Part shown: positions 25,437-34,521 of the stretch, in pieces
Numbering within the stretch: position 1 is the first letter of the stretch
How the letters are laid out: the number at the start of each line of letters is the position of its first letter
From: Deltaproteobacteria bacterium
Lineage (GTDB): Bacteria > Myxococcota_A > UBA9160 > UBA4427
Assembly (NCBI GenBank): GCA_002719955.1
Contig: PBFW01000009.1
Location: 95,029-159,028, forward strand
Reading direction: 5' to 3'
DNA: 64,000 bases
Position numbers and translations under genes: made by a program
Notes under the pieces: generated by a model
Told to the model about the DNA's origin: nothing
Database searches by the model: none
What the model saw: only the letters and a program-made list of their open reading frames with translations

Positions 25437-28040
25437 GTGTCCGACGAGCCGACAGACCCCACGGAGCCTGCGGGCGGCGAAATACCGCCGCCGGATGACC
25501 GCTTCCCAACTGTGAATATCGAGGATGAAGTTCGCGAGTCATTCCTCGCGTATTCGATGTCGGTGATCATCAGTCGCGCGCTGCCCGACGTGAGAGATGG
25601 TCTGAAGCCCGTCCATCGCCGGATCCTCTACGCCATGCATCAGGAGGGATTGCTCCCGAGTCGACCCTATTCGAAGTCTGCGGGCGTAGTCGGCGAAGTG
25701 CTCAAGCACTACCACCCTCATGGCGACTCCGCGGTCTACGACTCGATGGTGCGGATGGCTCAGGATTTTTCCCTTCGCTACCCGCTCGTGGACGGTCAGG
25801 GGAATTTTGGAAGCATCGACGGCGATTCCGCGGCGGCCTATCGGTACACGGAAGCACGTCTCGCGAAGCTAGCTGAGGAGTTGCTGCGCGACATCGATCG
25901 CGAGACGGTCGATTTTCAACCCAACTTCGATGGTCAGATGGAAGAGCCGATCGTTCTTCCGGCGCGCTTTCCGAATCTGCTCGCGAATGGCTCCGCTGGA
26001 ATCGCGGTCGGCATGGCGACGAATATTCCGCCGCATAACCTCAGTGAATTGACCTCGGCGCTGATCCTCGAAGCGGAGCACCCGGACTGCACCCTCGACG
26101 AGCTTCTCGAGAAAATGCCGGGGCCGGATTTCCCCACCGGCGCGATGATCTGCGGGACGGACGGTATCCGAAGCTATTTCGCGTCCGGGCGTGGACATCT
26201 GACGCTGCGTGCCCAGGCGGAGTTCGAACCCTATAAGCGCGGTATCCGAATCGTCGTCACCGAAATCCCCTACCAGGTCAATAAGTCGCTCCTGCTCGAA
26301 CGAATCGCAGACCTCGTCAAGGAGGGCCGCCTAGAGGGCATTTCGGATCTGCGAGACGAATCGAGTCGCGAGGGAATGCGGGTCGTGATCGAGCTGAAGA
26401 AGGATGTCGCGGAAGACGTCCTATTGAATCAGCTCTACAAGATGACGCCGTTACAGACCACATTCGGTGTCAATCTGCTCGCGCTCGTGAACGGTCGCCC
26501 TCAAACGCTTTCCATCAAAGAAGCGCTCCGGCATTTCATCGAGTTCCGCAAGGAAGTCGTGATTCGCCGCGCGATCTATGATCTGGCGCAGGCGGAAGCG
26601 AGAGCGCATATTCTCGAGGGCTTCGCGATCGCGCTCGATCATCTCGACGAGATCATCGCTCTGATCCGGGCCGCTGAAAATGCGGCGACCGCACGTGGCG
26701 AATTGATGGAGCGTTTCGACCTCTCCGAGCGCCAGGCCCAGGCGATTCTCGATATGCGCTTGCGGGCGTTGACCGCGATGGAGCGCCAGCGCGTACTCGA
26801 TGAACTCGCCGAGCTGCGTGAGAAGATAGCGGACCTGAAGGGCCTCCTCGCGAGCGACGAGCGAATCTTGATCGTCGTGATCGAAGAGCTGCGCGAAGTC
26901 GAGGACAAGTTCGGTGACGCTCGTCGAACCGCGCTCGCAGCGGCGATCGACGGAATCACGAACGAGGATCTCATCGTCGAAGAGGACATGGTCGTCACAC
27001 TGTCCCACAAGGGCTATATCAAGCGCAATCCCGTCACGCTCTACCGCCAACAGCGGCGGGGTGGGAAGGGCGCGAAGGGGATGGCGACGCGCGAAGAGGA
27101 TTTCGTGCGGCATCTGGGCGTGGCTTCCACACACGCATATCTACTCTTCTTTACGAATTTTGGCCGACTCCATTGGCTCAAGGTGCATGAATTGCCCCAA
27201 CTCGGCCGCGCCGCCAAGGGCAAGGCGATCGTGAACGTGCTGCACCTGCAGTCGGGCGAGAGCGTGCAGACGATGCTTCCGGTTCGCAGTTTCGAAGATG
27301 CTGCAGACGAGTTCATCATCCTCTCGACACGCAAGGGGGTCATCAAGAAGACTTCGCTCTCCGCCTTCTCGAATCCGCGCAAGGCCGGCATCATCGCGAT
27401 CAATCTCTCCGAAGGCGATCAATTGATTTCGGTGGGGCGTAGCGGCGGTAACGACGATGTTCTGCTGGCGACGCGCAAAGGCAAGTCGATCCGCTTCAGT
27501 GAAGACGATGCACGCGCCATGGGGCGGACGGCGACGGGTGTGCGTGGGATTGCGCTTTCGAGCGACGATCAAGTGATCGGGATGGAGATCCTATCCGGGG
27601 ATGCGCAGATCCTGACGACGACCGAGCGCGGCTACGGCAAGCGGACGCCGCAGAGTGATTATCGACCGCAGCGGCGCGGCGGTCAGGGCATCATCAGTAT
27701 CCGTGCGAATGATCGCAATGGCTCGGTAATCGGCATTGCGCAGGTCGTCGATGATGATGATGTCATGCTGATCACGGATGGTGGCAAGGTCCTGCGTTGC
27801 CCCGTCGGTGGCATCTCGTCGATGGGTCGCGCGACCCAGGGTGTGCGGGTCATGAATCTCTCTGCGGGTGAACGTCTGGTTTCGATCGCGCGCCTGGCGG
27901 ACGAGGACCTCGCGGACGACGATCCAGGAGCCGTGACGCCGCCGGAGCACGCTGCCCGGGCAGCGTCGGAGGACGCCGAAGAGAGCGAAGAGATCCCGCA
28001 AGCCCCGGACGCGTCGGAAGACGATTCGAGCGAGGACTGA
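25437..28040 (+). CDS. gyrA: DNA gyrase subunit A
   Basis: DNA-cleaving subunit, 867 residues from a GTG. The catalytic tyrosine is Tyr137 in AYRYTEARL. The quinolone region [15 protein letters not shown] has the susceptible-type Ser98 and Asp102 (E. coli Ser83/Asp87). The C-terminal wrapping domain carries the GyrA box QRRGGKG at the start of the beta-pinwheel, marking it as gyrase rather than topoisomerase IV. It ends with a strongly acidic tail, which in other GyrA proteins tunes supercoiling. It lies 73 bases after gyrB. Confidence 0.97.
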   Translation: MSDEPTDPTEPAGGEIPPPDDRFPTVNIEDEVRESFLAYSMSVIISRALPDVRDGLKPVHRRILYAMHQEGLLPSRPYSKSAGVVGEVLKHYHPHGDSAVYDSMVRMAQDFSLRYPLVDGQGNFGSIDGDSAAAYRYTEARLAKLAEELLRDIDRETVDFQPNFDGQMEEPIVLPARFPNLLANGSAGIAVGMATNIPPHNLSELTSALILEAEHPDCTLDELLEKMPGPDFPTGAMICGTDGIRSYFASGRGHLTLRAQAEFEPYKRGIRIVVTEIPYQVNKSLLLERIADLVKEGRLEGISDLRDESSREGMRVVIELKKDVAEDVLLNQLYKMTPLQTTFGVNLLALVNGRPQTLSIKEALRHFIEFRKEVVIRRAIYDLAQAEARAHILEGFAIALDHLDEIIALIRAAENAATARGELMERFDLSERQAQAILDMRLRALTAMERQRVLDELAELREKIADLKGLLASDERILIVVIEELREVEDKFGDARRTALAAAIDGITNEDLIVEEDMVVTLSHKGYIKRNPVTLYRQQRRGGKGAKGMATREEDFVRHLGVASTHAYLLFFTNFGRLHWLKVHELPQLGRAAKGKAIVNVLHLQSGESVQTMLPVRSFEDAADEFIILSTRKGVIKKTSLSAFSNPRKAGIIAINLSEGDQLISVGRSGGNDDVLLATRKGKSIRFSEDDARAMGRTATGVRGIALSSDDQVIGMEILSGDAQILTTTERGYGKRTPQSDYRPQRRGGQGIISIRANDRNGSVIGIAQVVDDDDVMLITDGGKVLRCPVGGISSMGRATQGVRVMNLSAGERLVSIARLADEDLADDDPGAVTPPEHAARAASEDAEESEEIPQAPDASEDDSSED

Positions 28041-28047
28041 AAGCCCG

Positions 28048-29343
28048 ATGGAAATTTCGCAGTCGCGCGGCGAATTCAAACGCGCCAAGCGCTCGATTCC
28101 CGGTGGTGTGAACAGTCCGGTTCGGGCCTTTGGCTCCGTCAGCGGGATTCCGCGCTTCATCGATTCTGCGAAGGGCGCTCGCATCCGAGACGTCGACGGC
28201 AACGAATACATCGATTACGTGCTTTCCTGGGGGCCGATGATCCTCGGGCATGCGCATCCGAAGGTGCAGAAAGCGCTGCGCGAGGCGATGGCCGCGGGGA
28301 CGAGCTTCGGCGCGCCGACCGCGCGTGAATCCGACCTCGCGGAGGCGATCCGGCGGGTCCTGCCTTCGATCCAGAAGGTGCGGATGGTGAGCTCTGGCAC
28401 CGAAGCGACCATGAGTGCGCTCCGCCTCGCGCGTGGGGTGACCGGCCGCTCCCGAATTCTCAAATTCGATGGCTGCTACCACGGTCATTCCGATGGATTA
28501 TTGGTCGGCGCGGGGAGCGGCGTTGCGACGCTCGGGATTCCCGGCTCGCCCGGTGTTCCCAAGGCGATGACCGACCTGACGATCGTCGCTCCCTTCAACG
28601 ATCTCGCAGCGACGCGAAAGGCTTTCGGGCGCTGGGGCAGGGAGCTCGCCGCGATCATCGTGGAGCCGATCGCCGGAAATATGGGCTGCATCCCGCCGGT
28701 CCCGGGATTTCTCGAGGGTTTGCGGGCGATTTGTGATGAATTCGGCGCGCTCTTGATCTTCGACGAGGTGATGACCGGTTTTCGGGTCGCCAGGGGGGGC
28801 GCCCAGCGCCTCTTGAAGGTGAAGCCCGACCTGACGACCCTCGGCAAGGTCGTCGGGGGGGGGCTGCCCGCGGCGGCCTATGGCGGACGCCGGGACCTGA
28901 TGGAACGCGTCGCGCCCGAGGGCGATATCTACCAGGCGGGCACGCTGTCCGGGAATCCGCTGGCGGTCGCCGCTGGGATCACGACCCTTGAGCTGCTCGA
29001 GGTGCCCGAGGTCTACCAGACCCTGGCGGAGCGGACCGCCGCGTTGACGGCGGGGCTGGCGGAGCGGGCGGAGGCGCGGGGGATTCCGCTCACAACGAGC
29101 CGCGTGGGTGGCATGTTCGGGCTCTTTTTCCATCCGGGCCCCGTCGAGTCCTTCGCCCAGGCGCAGCAAAGTGATGCAGCGGCATTCCGGCGCTTCTTCG
29201 CGTCGATGCTCGAGGACGGGATTTACCTGGCGCCTTCACCCTACGAGGCGGGATTCGTGTCTCTGGCCCACGAGAAACGCGATATCACCCTGACGCTGGA
29301 GGCCGCGGATCGCGCCTTCGCCAAACTGGCTCGAGCGCGGTAG
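28048..29343 (+). CDS. hemL: Glutamate-1-semialdehyde 2,1-aminomutase
   Basis: PLP-dependent aminomutase that makes 5-aminolevulinate in the C5 heme pathway. It has 431 residues with the typical start SRGEFKRAKRSIPGGVNSPVRAFGSV, MVSSGTEATMSALRLARG, the PLP-phosphate region DEVMTGFRVA, and the active-site lysine in TTLGKVVGGGLPAAAYGG. It begins seven bases after gyrA, so it is probably transcribed with it. Confidence 0.96.
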   Translation: MEISQSRGEFKRAKRSIPGGVNSPVRAFGSVSGIPRFIDSAKGARIRDVDGNEYIDYVLSWGPMILGHAHPKVQKALREAMAAGTSFGAPTARESDLAEAIRRVLPSIQKVRMVSSGTEATMSALRLARGVTGRSRILKFDGCYHGHSDGLLVGAGSGVATLGIPGSPGVPKAMTDLTIVAPFNDLAATRKAFGRWGRELAAIIVEPIAGNMGCIPPVPGFLEGLRAICDEFGALLIFDEVMTGFRVARGGAQRLLKVKPDLTTLGKVVGGGLPAAAYGGRRDLMERVAPEGDIYQAGTLSGNPLAVAAGITTLELLEVPEVYQTLAERTAALTAGLAERAEARGIPLTTSRVGGMFGLFFHPGPVESFAQAQQSDAAAFRRFFASMLEDGIYLAPSPYEAGFVSLAHEKRDITLTLEAADRAFAKLARAR

Positions 29344-29507
29344 CCCGCCTCGGGTGGTTGCAGGGGCGTCTCTCCAATTGAGCGGTGTGTGTCAAAAGGC
29401 TATGCTGCGCGCCGATTTCCGGCCCTACCTGGCTCAGGGAATCGCGGCGTCCATGCCGCGAATCGAGGACGCGTTCTCGTGTCGTTGCTCGATTCGGTGA
29501 GGGATTC

Positions 29508-29957
29508 GTGAGTCATCCGCCCGACTATCCGGGTCGCCAACGTCTCAAGCGCGCGACGGCCCGGGCCGGCAACGATGCGTACCAGGGAGCCTTCGAGGCG
29601 GTGGGCGCGGTGTTGGTCGGGTGCGGGGTTGGCTTCTGGATAGATGGACGGTGGGAGACGTCGCCGTGGGGCGTGGTCGTTGGCGCCGCCATCGGCTTCG
29701 CGGCGATGGTGTTGCGGTTGGTGCGGTTGGGGCAGGAACTGCATCCGGACGCGGTGGAAACGAATGGGGCGAATCGGTCGGAAGCCGCTCAGCTGGATCC
29801 GTCGACAGATGACGAATTGGGAGTCGGAGTTGCACCGGGAATGAGCGATGTGCTTCGGGAGGACGACGCGAAGCGGGTCGCCAGCCCGAACGAGCGTTTG
29901 CGCAACATCGACGGAAGCGGGGATCGGGGCGGGCGCCTCGACAAGGACACGGAGTGA
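29508..29957 (+). CDS. AtpZ/AtpI-type small membrane protein of the ATP synthase operon
   Basis: A 149-residue protein from a GTG giving MSHPPDYPGRQRLKR. Two hydrophobic helices (AYQGAFEAVGAVLVGCGVGF and WGVVVGAAIGFAAMVLRLVR) separated by the charged turn WIDGRWETSP match the AtpZ family, which works with AtpI in F0 assembly or Mg/Ca transport. A long acidic, non-conserved tail of about 70 residues follows. Its TGA overlaps the next start (GTGA). The frame remains open further upstream to 29385, but that part is not homologous. Confidence 0.8.
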   Translation: MSHPPDYPGRQRLKRATARAGNDAYQGAFEAVGAVLVGCGVGFWIDGRWETSPWGVVVGAAIGFAAMVLRLVRLGQELHPDAVETNGANRSEAAQLDPSTDDELGVGVAPGMSDVLREDDAKRVASPNERLRNIDGSGDRGGRLDKDTE

Positions 29958-30481
29958 GTTTCGCGTTGGCGAAGTTTGAGCTGGAAAAAGTCGAGCAGTG
30001 GAACCTGGGGCTCTCCGCGGGCGCGGTGGCTGCTTCCTATGCGCTCGTGACGCCGCATTTCGCGACCAGCCTCGCGGCGGGTGCCTTCCTCGAGGCGATC
30101 AATCTCGGCGCCATTCTGCGCGCAGCCCGGCGGCTCTTCGCGGGTGAACTGATGTCGCGGGGATGGATTGGTGGCCTCGCTCTTCGTTTCATTCTTCTCG
30201 GCGCAGCGATTTTCGTGACCATGCGCGCGGGCGCTCATCCCGTCGCCCTCCTGATCGGCCTCTCCATCGCGATGCCAGCAACGCTCATCGACGCCTGGAT
30301 CAACAGGCCTCCGGTTCTCGATCCCGATACCCTGCCTGTCTTTCTGGACGATGGAATCGACAACGACGAGGATGACCGCATCTTCCAGACCGGTCGCTTC
30401 TTTACCTCGAAATACTCTGATCGGCCCGAAGAATTCGTCATCCTGGATGATCCGAACGGCGACCAGGAGAGAAATCAATGA
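29954..30481 (+). CDS. atpI: ATP synthase subunit I-like membrane protein
   Basis: A 175-residue protein with about four hydrophobic segments, including LGLSAGAVAASYALV, FATSLAAGAFLEAINLGAIL and GGLALRFILLGAAIFVTM, resembling the ATP synthase I family that helps c-ring assembly. It has a soluble acidic tail. It is translationally coupled on both sides: its GTG overlaps the previous stop, and its stop overlaps the atpB ATG. Confidence 0.75.
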   Translation: MSFALAKFELEKVEQWNLGLSAGAVAASYALVTPHFATSLAAGAFLEAINLGAILRAARRLFAGELMSRGWIGGLALRFILLGAAIFVTMRAGAHPVALLIGLSIAMPATLIDAWINRPPVLDPDTLPVFLDDGIDNDEDDRIFQTGRFFTSKYSDRPEEFVILDDPNGDQERNQ

Positions 30482-31197
30482 ATCTGTTCGACAGTCTCGC
30501 CCACCTGCTCCACACCGAGTGGATCTACGTCTCCGCGCTCGCTGCCTCCGCGCTGCTCATTCTCGCCGGCTTCTCGGTGAAACGGGCAGTGGCCGGCGAA
30601 AATGGCGGCGTCCTGCCCGAAGAGGGTCTTTCGGTCCGTAACGTGATCGAAGTGGTCATCGAGGCGCTCGGCGATCTCGGAGAGACGACGATCGGCGAAG
30701 AATGGCGAAAATATTTTCCCGTGGTCGGCACGATCTTCTTTTTCGTGCTCGTCTCGAATTTCATGAGTCTGATCCCGGGGCTTCTGGGCTCGACGGGCGA
30801 TGCCAATGTGACCTTCGCCTGGGGCATTATCTCCTTCGTGGTCTACAACTACGTGGGGATCAAGCAGCACGGCTGGAAATATATCTACCAGTTCATGGGT
30901 CCAGCGCTCTACGATCTCGAACTCGGGGGTCGCCACTATCACGTGCGGATGCTGACCCCCATCTTTTTACCGCTTGAAATCGTTCTTCACCTGGCGCGGA
31001 TCGTTACGCTCGGTGTTCGTCTACTCGCCAACATGTTCGCCGACCACAAGGTGATCGTGATCTGGATCGGGATGGTGCCGGCCGTGTTGCCGGCGATTTT
31101 CATGGGCCTCGGGATGGTCGTGAGTTTCCTGCAGGCTTTCGTCTTCGCGCTCTTGACGATGATCTACATCGGCCAGGCGCTCGAGGAGCCCCATTGA
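30478..31197 (+). CDS. atpB: F0 ATP synthase subunit a
   Basis: Membrane subunit that forms the proton/ion half-channels, 239 residues. The essential arginine is in the conserved helix VTLGVRLLANMFADH; other landmarks are FFFVLVSNFMSLIPG and the C-terminal FLQAFVFALLTMIYIGQAL. It starts at an ATG after AGGAG that overlaps the atpI stop. Confidence 0.96.
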   Translation: MNLFDSLAHLLHTEWIYVSALAASALLILAGFSVKRAVAGENGGVLPEEGLSVRNVIEVVIEALGDLGETTIGEEWRKYFPVVGTIFFFVLVSNFMSLIPGLLGSTGDANVTFAWGIISFVVYNYVGIKQHGWKYIYQFMGPALYDLELGGRHYHVRMLTPIFLPLEIVLHLARIVTLGVRLLANMFADHKVIVIWIGMVPAVLPAIFMGLGMVVSFLQAFVFALLTMIYIGQALEEPH

Positions 31198-31394
31198 CTC
31201 AGGTGGGGATCCGCACGAATCGCAATTTGGTTCCAGGTTTTGGCTCACGTCATTTTACGTCTTTCGATCTACGAACGGGGATAGGCCCTGTTTGGTGACC
31301 CGGCGGTCCTCCGTCAGTCTCGCTTCAACCGACTCTCATTCAATCGCCCCCGCCGCAACGGCATCCGGGTCTCCGAAGAAAAGGGAAAATCAGC

Positions 31395-31709
31395 ATGCGT
31401 CGCATCGTCAATATCCTCGTTTGGGCTCTCGTCCTCTTTCTCGTTCCGACCACCGCCATGGCGGCCGCGGACGGCACCGCCATCAGCGGACTGGGCATCG
31501 GTGCCGGCCTCGCGGTGGGAATGGCTGGCCTCGGCTGTGGTATCGGCCAGGGTCTGACCGCTGGCAATACGACGGCCGGGATCGCTCGCAACCCGGGGGC
31601 TGCGGGGGCGATGTTCACGAACTTCATCCTCGGCATGGTGCTGATCGAGTCGATCGCGATCTACGGTCTCGTTATTGCGTTCCTGCTCCAGGGTCAGACG
31701 GGCCTCTAG
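31395..31709 (+). CDS. atpE: F0 ATP synthase subunit c, with signal-peptide-like N-terminus
   Basis: Rotor-ring proteolipid of 104 residues, longer than the usual 75-85 because of an N-terminal extension ILVWALVLFLVPTTAMAAADG that looks like a cleavable signal peptide. The two-helix hairpin follows: GAGLAVGMAGLGCGIGQG, the polar loop ARNPGAAG, and the second helix with the ion-carrying Glu85 in LIESIAIYGLV. Gln52, Glu85, Ser86 and Tyr90 are present at positions used for Na+ binding in some c-rings. A 197-base gap separates it from atpB. Confidence 0.95.
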   Translation: MRRIVNILVWALVLFLVPTTAMAAADGTAISGLGIGAGLAVGMAGLGCGIGQGLTAGNTTAGIARNPGAAGAMFTNFILGMVLIESIAIYGLVIAFLLQGQTGL

Positions 31710-31783
31710 TCCTCCGTCGACTACTCAGCGTCGTCCGGGACTGGCCATTCAGCCGGCTGGTGAGACGTCGTACGAGTCTGAAT

Positions 31784-31819
31784 GGGGCGAGCGATCCAGC
31801 CGGATTGCTCGCCCCTTTT
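31784..31819 (+). terminator. Strong intrinsic terminator after atpE
   Basis: GGGGCGAGC (31784-31792) pairs perfectly with GCTCGCCCC (31807-31815). Inside it a G-T wobble and ATCC/GGAT extend the stem to 14 pairs with a four-base loop. TTTTGCATTTTG follows directly. It ends transcription of the atpZ-atpI-atpB-atpE group. Confidence 0.9.
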
Positions 31820-31824
31820 GCATT

Positions 31825-31876
31825 TTGCCTCTTGCCTCTTGCCTCTTGCGTCTGCGTCTGCGTCTGCGTCTGCGTT
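31825..31876. repeat. Short tandem repeat (TTGCCTC and TGCGTC units)
   Basis: Three copies of TTGCCTC and one TTGCGTC are followed by three TGCGTC and a TGCGTT. The array starts six bases past the terminator T-run. It is non-coding in context and probably arose by slippage; copy number may vary between strains. Confidence 0.85.
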
Positions 31877-32223
31877 CGGACAGTGCATTCGAAAGACGCA
31901 AGGCGGCTTCCGGGAGTTGGTCGGATCTTGGCGCTCGCAGGTGGAGAACCGCCGGGTGAAAGCTCGAGCCGGGAATCACCCCGTAATTGAAAACCCCGAC
32001 TCGACCCTGTGCTTCCGCCCGGCGACCTCGACCGCGCTTTGCTCCCGGTCCCGTTAAAGGAGCGCAGTGCGGCTCGCCCGAGGGCGACGAGGGGATGGAC
32101 TGCGAAGTGCGTGCCAAGTGATGTCTTGCGTGGGAGCGCGAATGAGGGCAGCCCGAGGCGCTCTCGGGCGATAAGGTTGGGTGCATGTCGGCGTCTTCGT
32201 GAAGGCGCGTACTCGGGGGGGCC
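31877..32223. other. Intergenic region before tmk
   Basis: About 350 bases after the repeat without a supported gene. Short complementary segments such as GCCCGAGG/CTCGGGC are present around 32075-32170, but no recognised RNA family (tmRNA, SRP RNA, 6S RNA, riboswitch) was identified. The promoter for tmk is presumably here. Confidence 0.4.
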
Positions 32224-32832
32224 GTGAAGCGCGGGGCACTGATCGTCTTCGAAGGACTCGATGGCTGCGGCAAGTCGACCCAGCTACGGCGCGCTGCGGC
32301 GCGGCTCCGTACGCGTGGAATCGAGGCCGTCGAGACACGCGAGCCGACCGATGGGACCTGGGGTCGAAAGATCCGGGCGATGGCCCAGAGCGGCGAAGCG
32401 GAATCACCCGAGACCGAACTCGCGTGGTTCTTCGCGGATCGCCGTGAGCATATGCGCGAGGTCGTGACACCCGCGCTCGAGAGCGGGCGAGTCGTGCTCT
32501 CGGATCGCTCCTATATCTCGACCGTCGCGTATCAGGGCGCACGCGGACTCGATGCTGCCCAGATTCTCGCGGACAGTGAGGCGGAGTTCGAGCGTCCCGA
32601 CCTCGTGCTGCTATTCGAGATTGCTGCAAAAGAAGGCCTTGCCCGCGTGAGGGCTCGGGGTGGTGCGGCCGAGCCGGTCTTCGAGAATCTGCCCTTTCTG
32701 GAAAGAGTGGAGGAGATCTTCGCCTCCCTCGAAGTCGTCGGGCTCGAACGGATCGATGCCTCGCACTCCGAGGGCGAAATCGCGACGGCTGTGCTCCGTC
32801 TGGTCGAGGGTTGCTTGTCCGAACGTTTGTAA
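32224..32832 (+). CDS. tmk: Thymidylate kinase
   Basis: Phosphorylates dTMP to dTDP. The 202 residues show the P-loop FEGLDGCGKST, the dTMP-binding region ETREPTDG, and the DR(S/Y) motif SDRSYISTVAYQG. The lid region is short: the usual arginine-rich segment is represented by LARVRARGGAAEPVFEN. The start is GTG. The following arabinose-donor cassette lies about 60 bases downstream and may be co-transcribed. Confidence 0.93.
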   Translation: MKRGALIVFEGLDGCGKSTQLRRAAARLRTRGIEAVETREPTDGTWGRKIRAMAQSGEAESPETELAWFFADRREHMREVVTPALESGRVVLSDRSYISTVAYQGARGLDAAQILADSEAEFERPDLVLLFEIAAKEGLARVRARGGAAEPVFENLPFLERVEEIFASLEVVGLERIDASHSEGEIATAVLRLVEGCLSERL

Positions 32833-32895
32833 AGTCGGAGAGCAAGGCCGATTTTCCGCGGTGTTGCGTGAGCGTCTCCCGGCCGCGGGGTTCTG

Positions 32896-34521
32896 GTGCA
32901 GACCCGTTCCAATGTGGCTCCGGCGCTCGCGGCCCGCTCAGCCAGAATTGCTAATTTGATTCGGGGCGCTGTGGCGTCGTCGCGCGCGGGGGATCGGGGG
33001 AAGGCGTTGGAAGCTGGTAGCACGCATGAATCGACGGGGGAGGCGGACGAGGCCGGAGAGTTCCCGGATGTCGGCAGCCAGCCTCTCTATGTCGATCTGG
33101 ACGGATCGCTGATCGCAAGCGATTCGCTCTGGGAATCGCTGTGCCTTTTGATGCGTCGTCATCCCTCGCGGATCGCCGCGCTGCCCTTCTGGGCCGTGCG
33201 GGGGCGCGCGGTCCTCAAATCACGGATCGCCGCCCTGGTCGCACCGGAGGCCGGCCTTCTCCCCTATCGCGCCGAGGTGATGGCCCTCCTCGGGCGTGAG
33301 CGTGCTCGCGGTCGGCCCCTCGTGTTGGCGACGGCGAGCCACGAGAGAATCGCTCGAGCTGTGGCGGCGGAGGTGGGGCTTTTCGACGACGTGCTTGCGA
33401 CGACCGAAGGACGAAACCTGAAGCGAGGGTCCAAGCTCGAGGCGATCCGAGATCACAGCGGCGGTCGGCCCTTTGCGTATCTGGGTGACGCACGTGCCGA
33501 TCTCCCGATCTGGTCCGCAGCGGAGTGCGCCTACGTCGTGGAGCCCTCACCCTCGCTGGCTCGCGCCGTCGCTCGCCTGGGCGTTCCGACCGAAGTCGTC
33601 TCGGATGCGCAGACCGTTGGCGGCCGGCGCGCCTTTCTCGGGGCGTTGCGCCCGCATCAATGGGCGAAGAACGGACTCCTCTTCGCGCCGATCGCCCTGG
33701 CCCAACAAATGGGGGACACGGGCCGGCTCGGATCTGTCTTCTGGGCCTTCTGGGCTTTCTGCGCGGTGGCCTCGGCGGGGTACCTGTTCAATGACATGCT
33801 CGACATCGAGGCGGATCGGCGCCACCCGAGCAAGCGTCATCGTCCATTTGCGTCGGGCCGGCTATCGATTCCGCTTGGTCAGGTGATGATCGTTGCCTTG
33901 CTCACGGTCGGGTTCGGCCTGGCTCTGGGTTGGGTCTCCGTCGCCTTCACGGGCATGTTGGGCATCTATCTGATGGCCACACTCAGCTATTCGCTCTATC
34001 TGAAGGAACGACTACTGCTGGACGTCCTGGTCCTCGCGGGTGTCTATACGCATCGAATCCTGTCCGGTGGTGTCGCCGCTGATATTCGGGTCTCTCCCTG
34101 GCTATTGGTGTTTTCGGTGTTCTTCTTCATGAGTCTGGCGCTGGTCAAACGCTATGTCGAGGTGAGATCCGGGGTCGACACGAAAGACGCGTCGCATTCG
34201 ATCTCCCGCCGTGCCTATCAGGCCTCCGATGTCGGGTTGATCGAGACGATGGGCATCTCGAGTGGCTACGTCTCGATTCTCGTGTTGGGTCTGTGGGTCA
34301 ATCGAGAGGGCGTGAGCCAGTATTATTCGAGACCCGATGCGCTCTGGCTGATGCTTCCCCTGATGCTCTATTGGATTTCTCGAATCTGGTTTCGGGCACG
34401 TCGCGGCGAGCTTCTCGACGATCCCGTCCTCTTTGCGTTGACGGATCGGGTCAGCTATGGGATCGCCGTGGGGATCGTCCTGATCACGCTGGTGGCCGCG
34501 CTCGGGGGGGTGGGGGGGTGA
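32896..34521 (+). CDS. HAD phosphatase-UbiA prenyltransferase fusion, DPPR synthase-like
   Basis: A two-domain 541-residue protein. Residues about 64-235 are a HAD phosphatase: DLDGSL (Asp67, Asp69), LATASHERIA, KRGSKLEAI and YLGDARADLPIW. Residues about 245-540 are a UbiA-type membrane enzyme with NDMLDIEADRRHPSKRHRP, very close to the motif of mycobacterial decaprenyl-phosphate 5-phosphoribosyltransferase (Rv3806c), plus RILSGGVAADIRVSPW and KRYVE. It would join phosphoribose to polyprenyl phosphate and remove the 5-phosphate. The GTG start is uncertain; the first 60 residues look unstructured. Its stop overlaps the DprE1-like start (GTGA). Confidence 0.88.
   Translation: MQTRSNVAPALAARSARIANLIRGAVASSRAGDRGKALEAGSTHESTGEADEAGEFPDVGSQPLYVDLDGSLIASDSLWESLCLLMRRHPSRIAALPFWAVRGRAVLKSRIAALVAPEAGLLPYRAEVMALLGRERARGRPLVLATASHERIARAVAAEVGLFDDVLATTEGRNLKRGSKLEAIRDHSGGRPFAYLGDARADLPIWSAAECAYVVEPSPSLARAVARLGVPTEVVSDAQTVGGRRAFLGALRPHQWAKNGLLFAPIALAQQMGDTGRLGSVFWAFWAFCAVASAGYLFNDMLDIEADRRHPSKRHRPFASGRLSIPLGQVMIVALLTVGFGLALGWVSVAFTGMLGIYLMATLSYSLYLKERLLLDVLVLAGVYTHRILSGGVAADIRVSPWLLVFSVFFFMSLALVKRYVEVRSGVDTKDASHSISRRAYQASDVGLIETMGISSGYVSILVLGLWVNREGVSQYYSRPDALWLMLPLMLYWISRIWFRARRGELLDDPVLFALTDRVSYGIAVGIVLITLVAALGGVGG

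Noticed and set aside
31825..31876. Possible CRISPR array
   Set aside because: The units are 6-7 bases, directly adjacent, without spacers; it is a simple tandem repeat.
32050..32200. Structured RNA or riboswitch before tmk
   Set aside because: Only short GC-rich complementary segments were seen, which are expected by chance at this base composition; no known RNA core could be matched.
34293..34517. N-terminal extension of the DprE1-like protein
   Set aside because: It overlaps the membrane part of the UbiA gene in another frame and has no homology; the overlapping GTG at 34518 is the sensible start.
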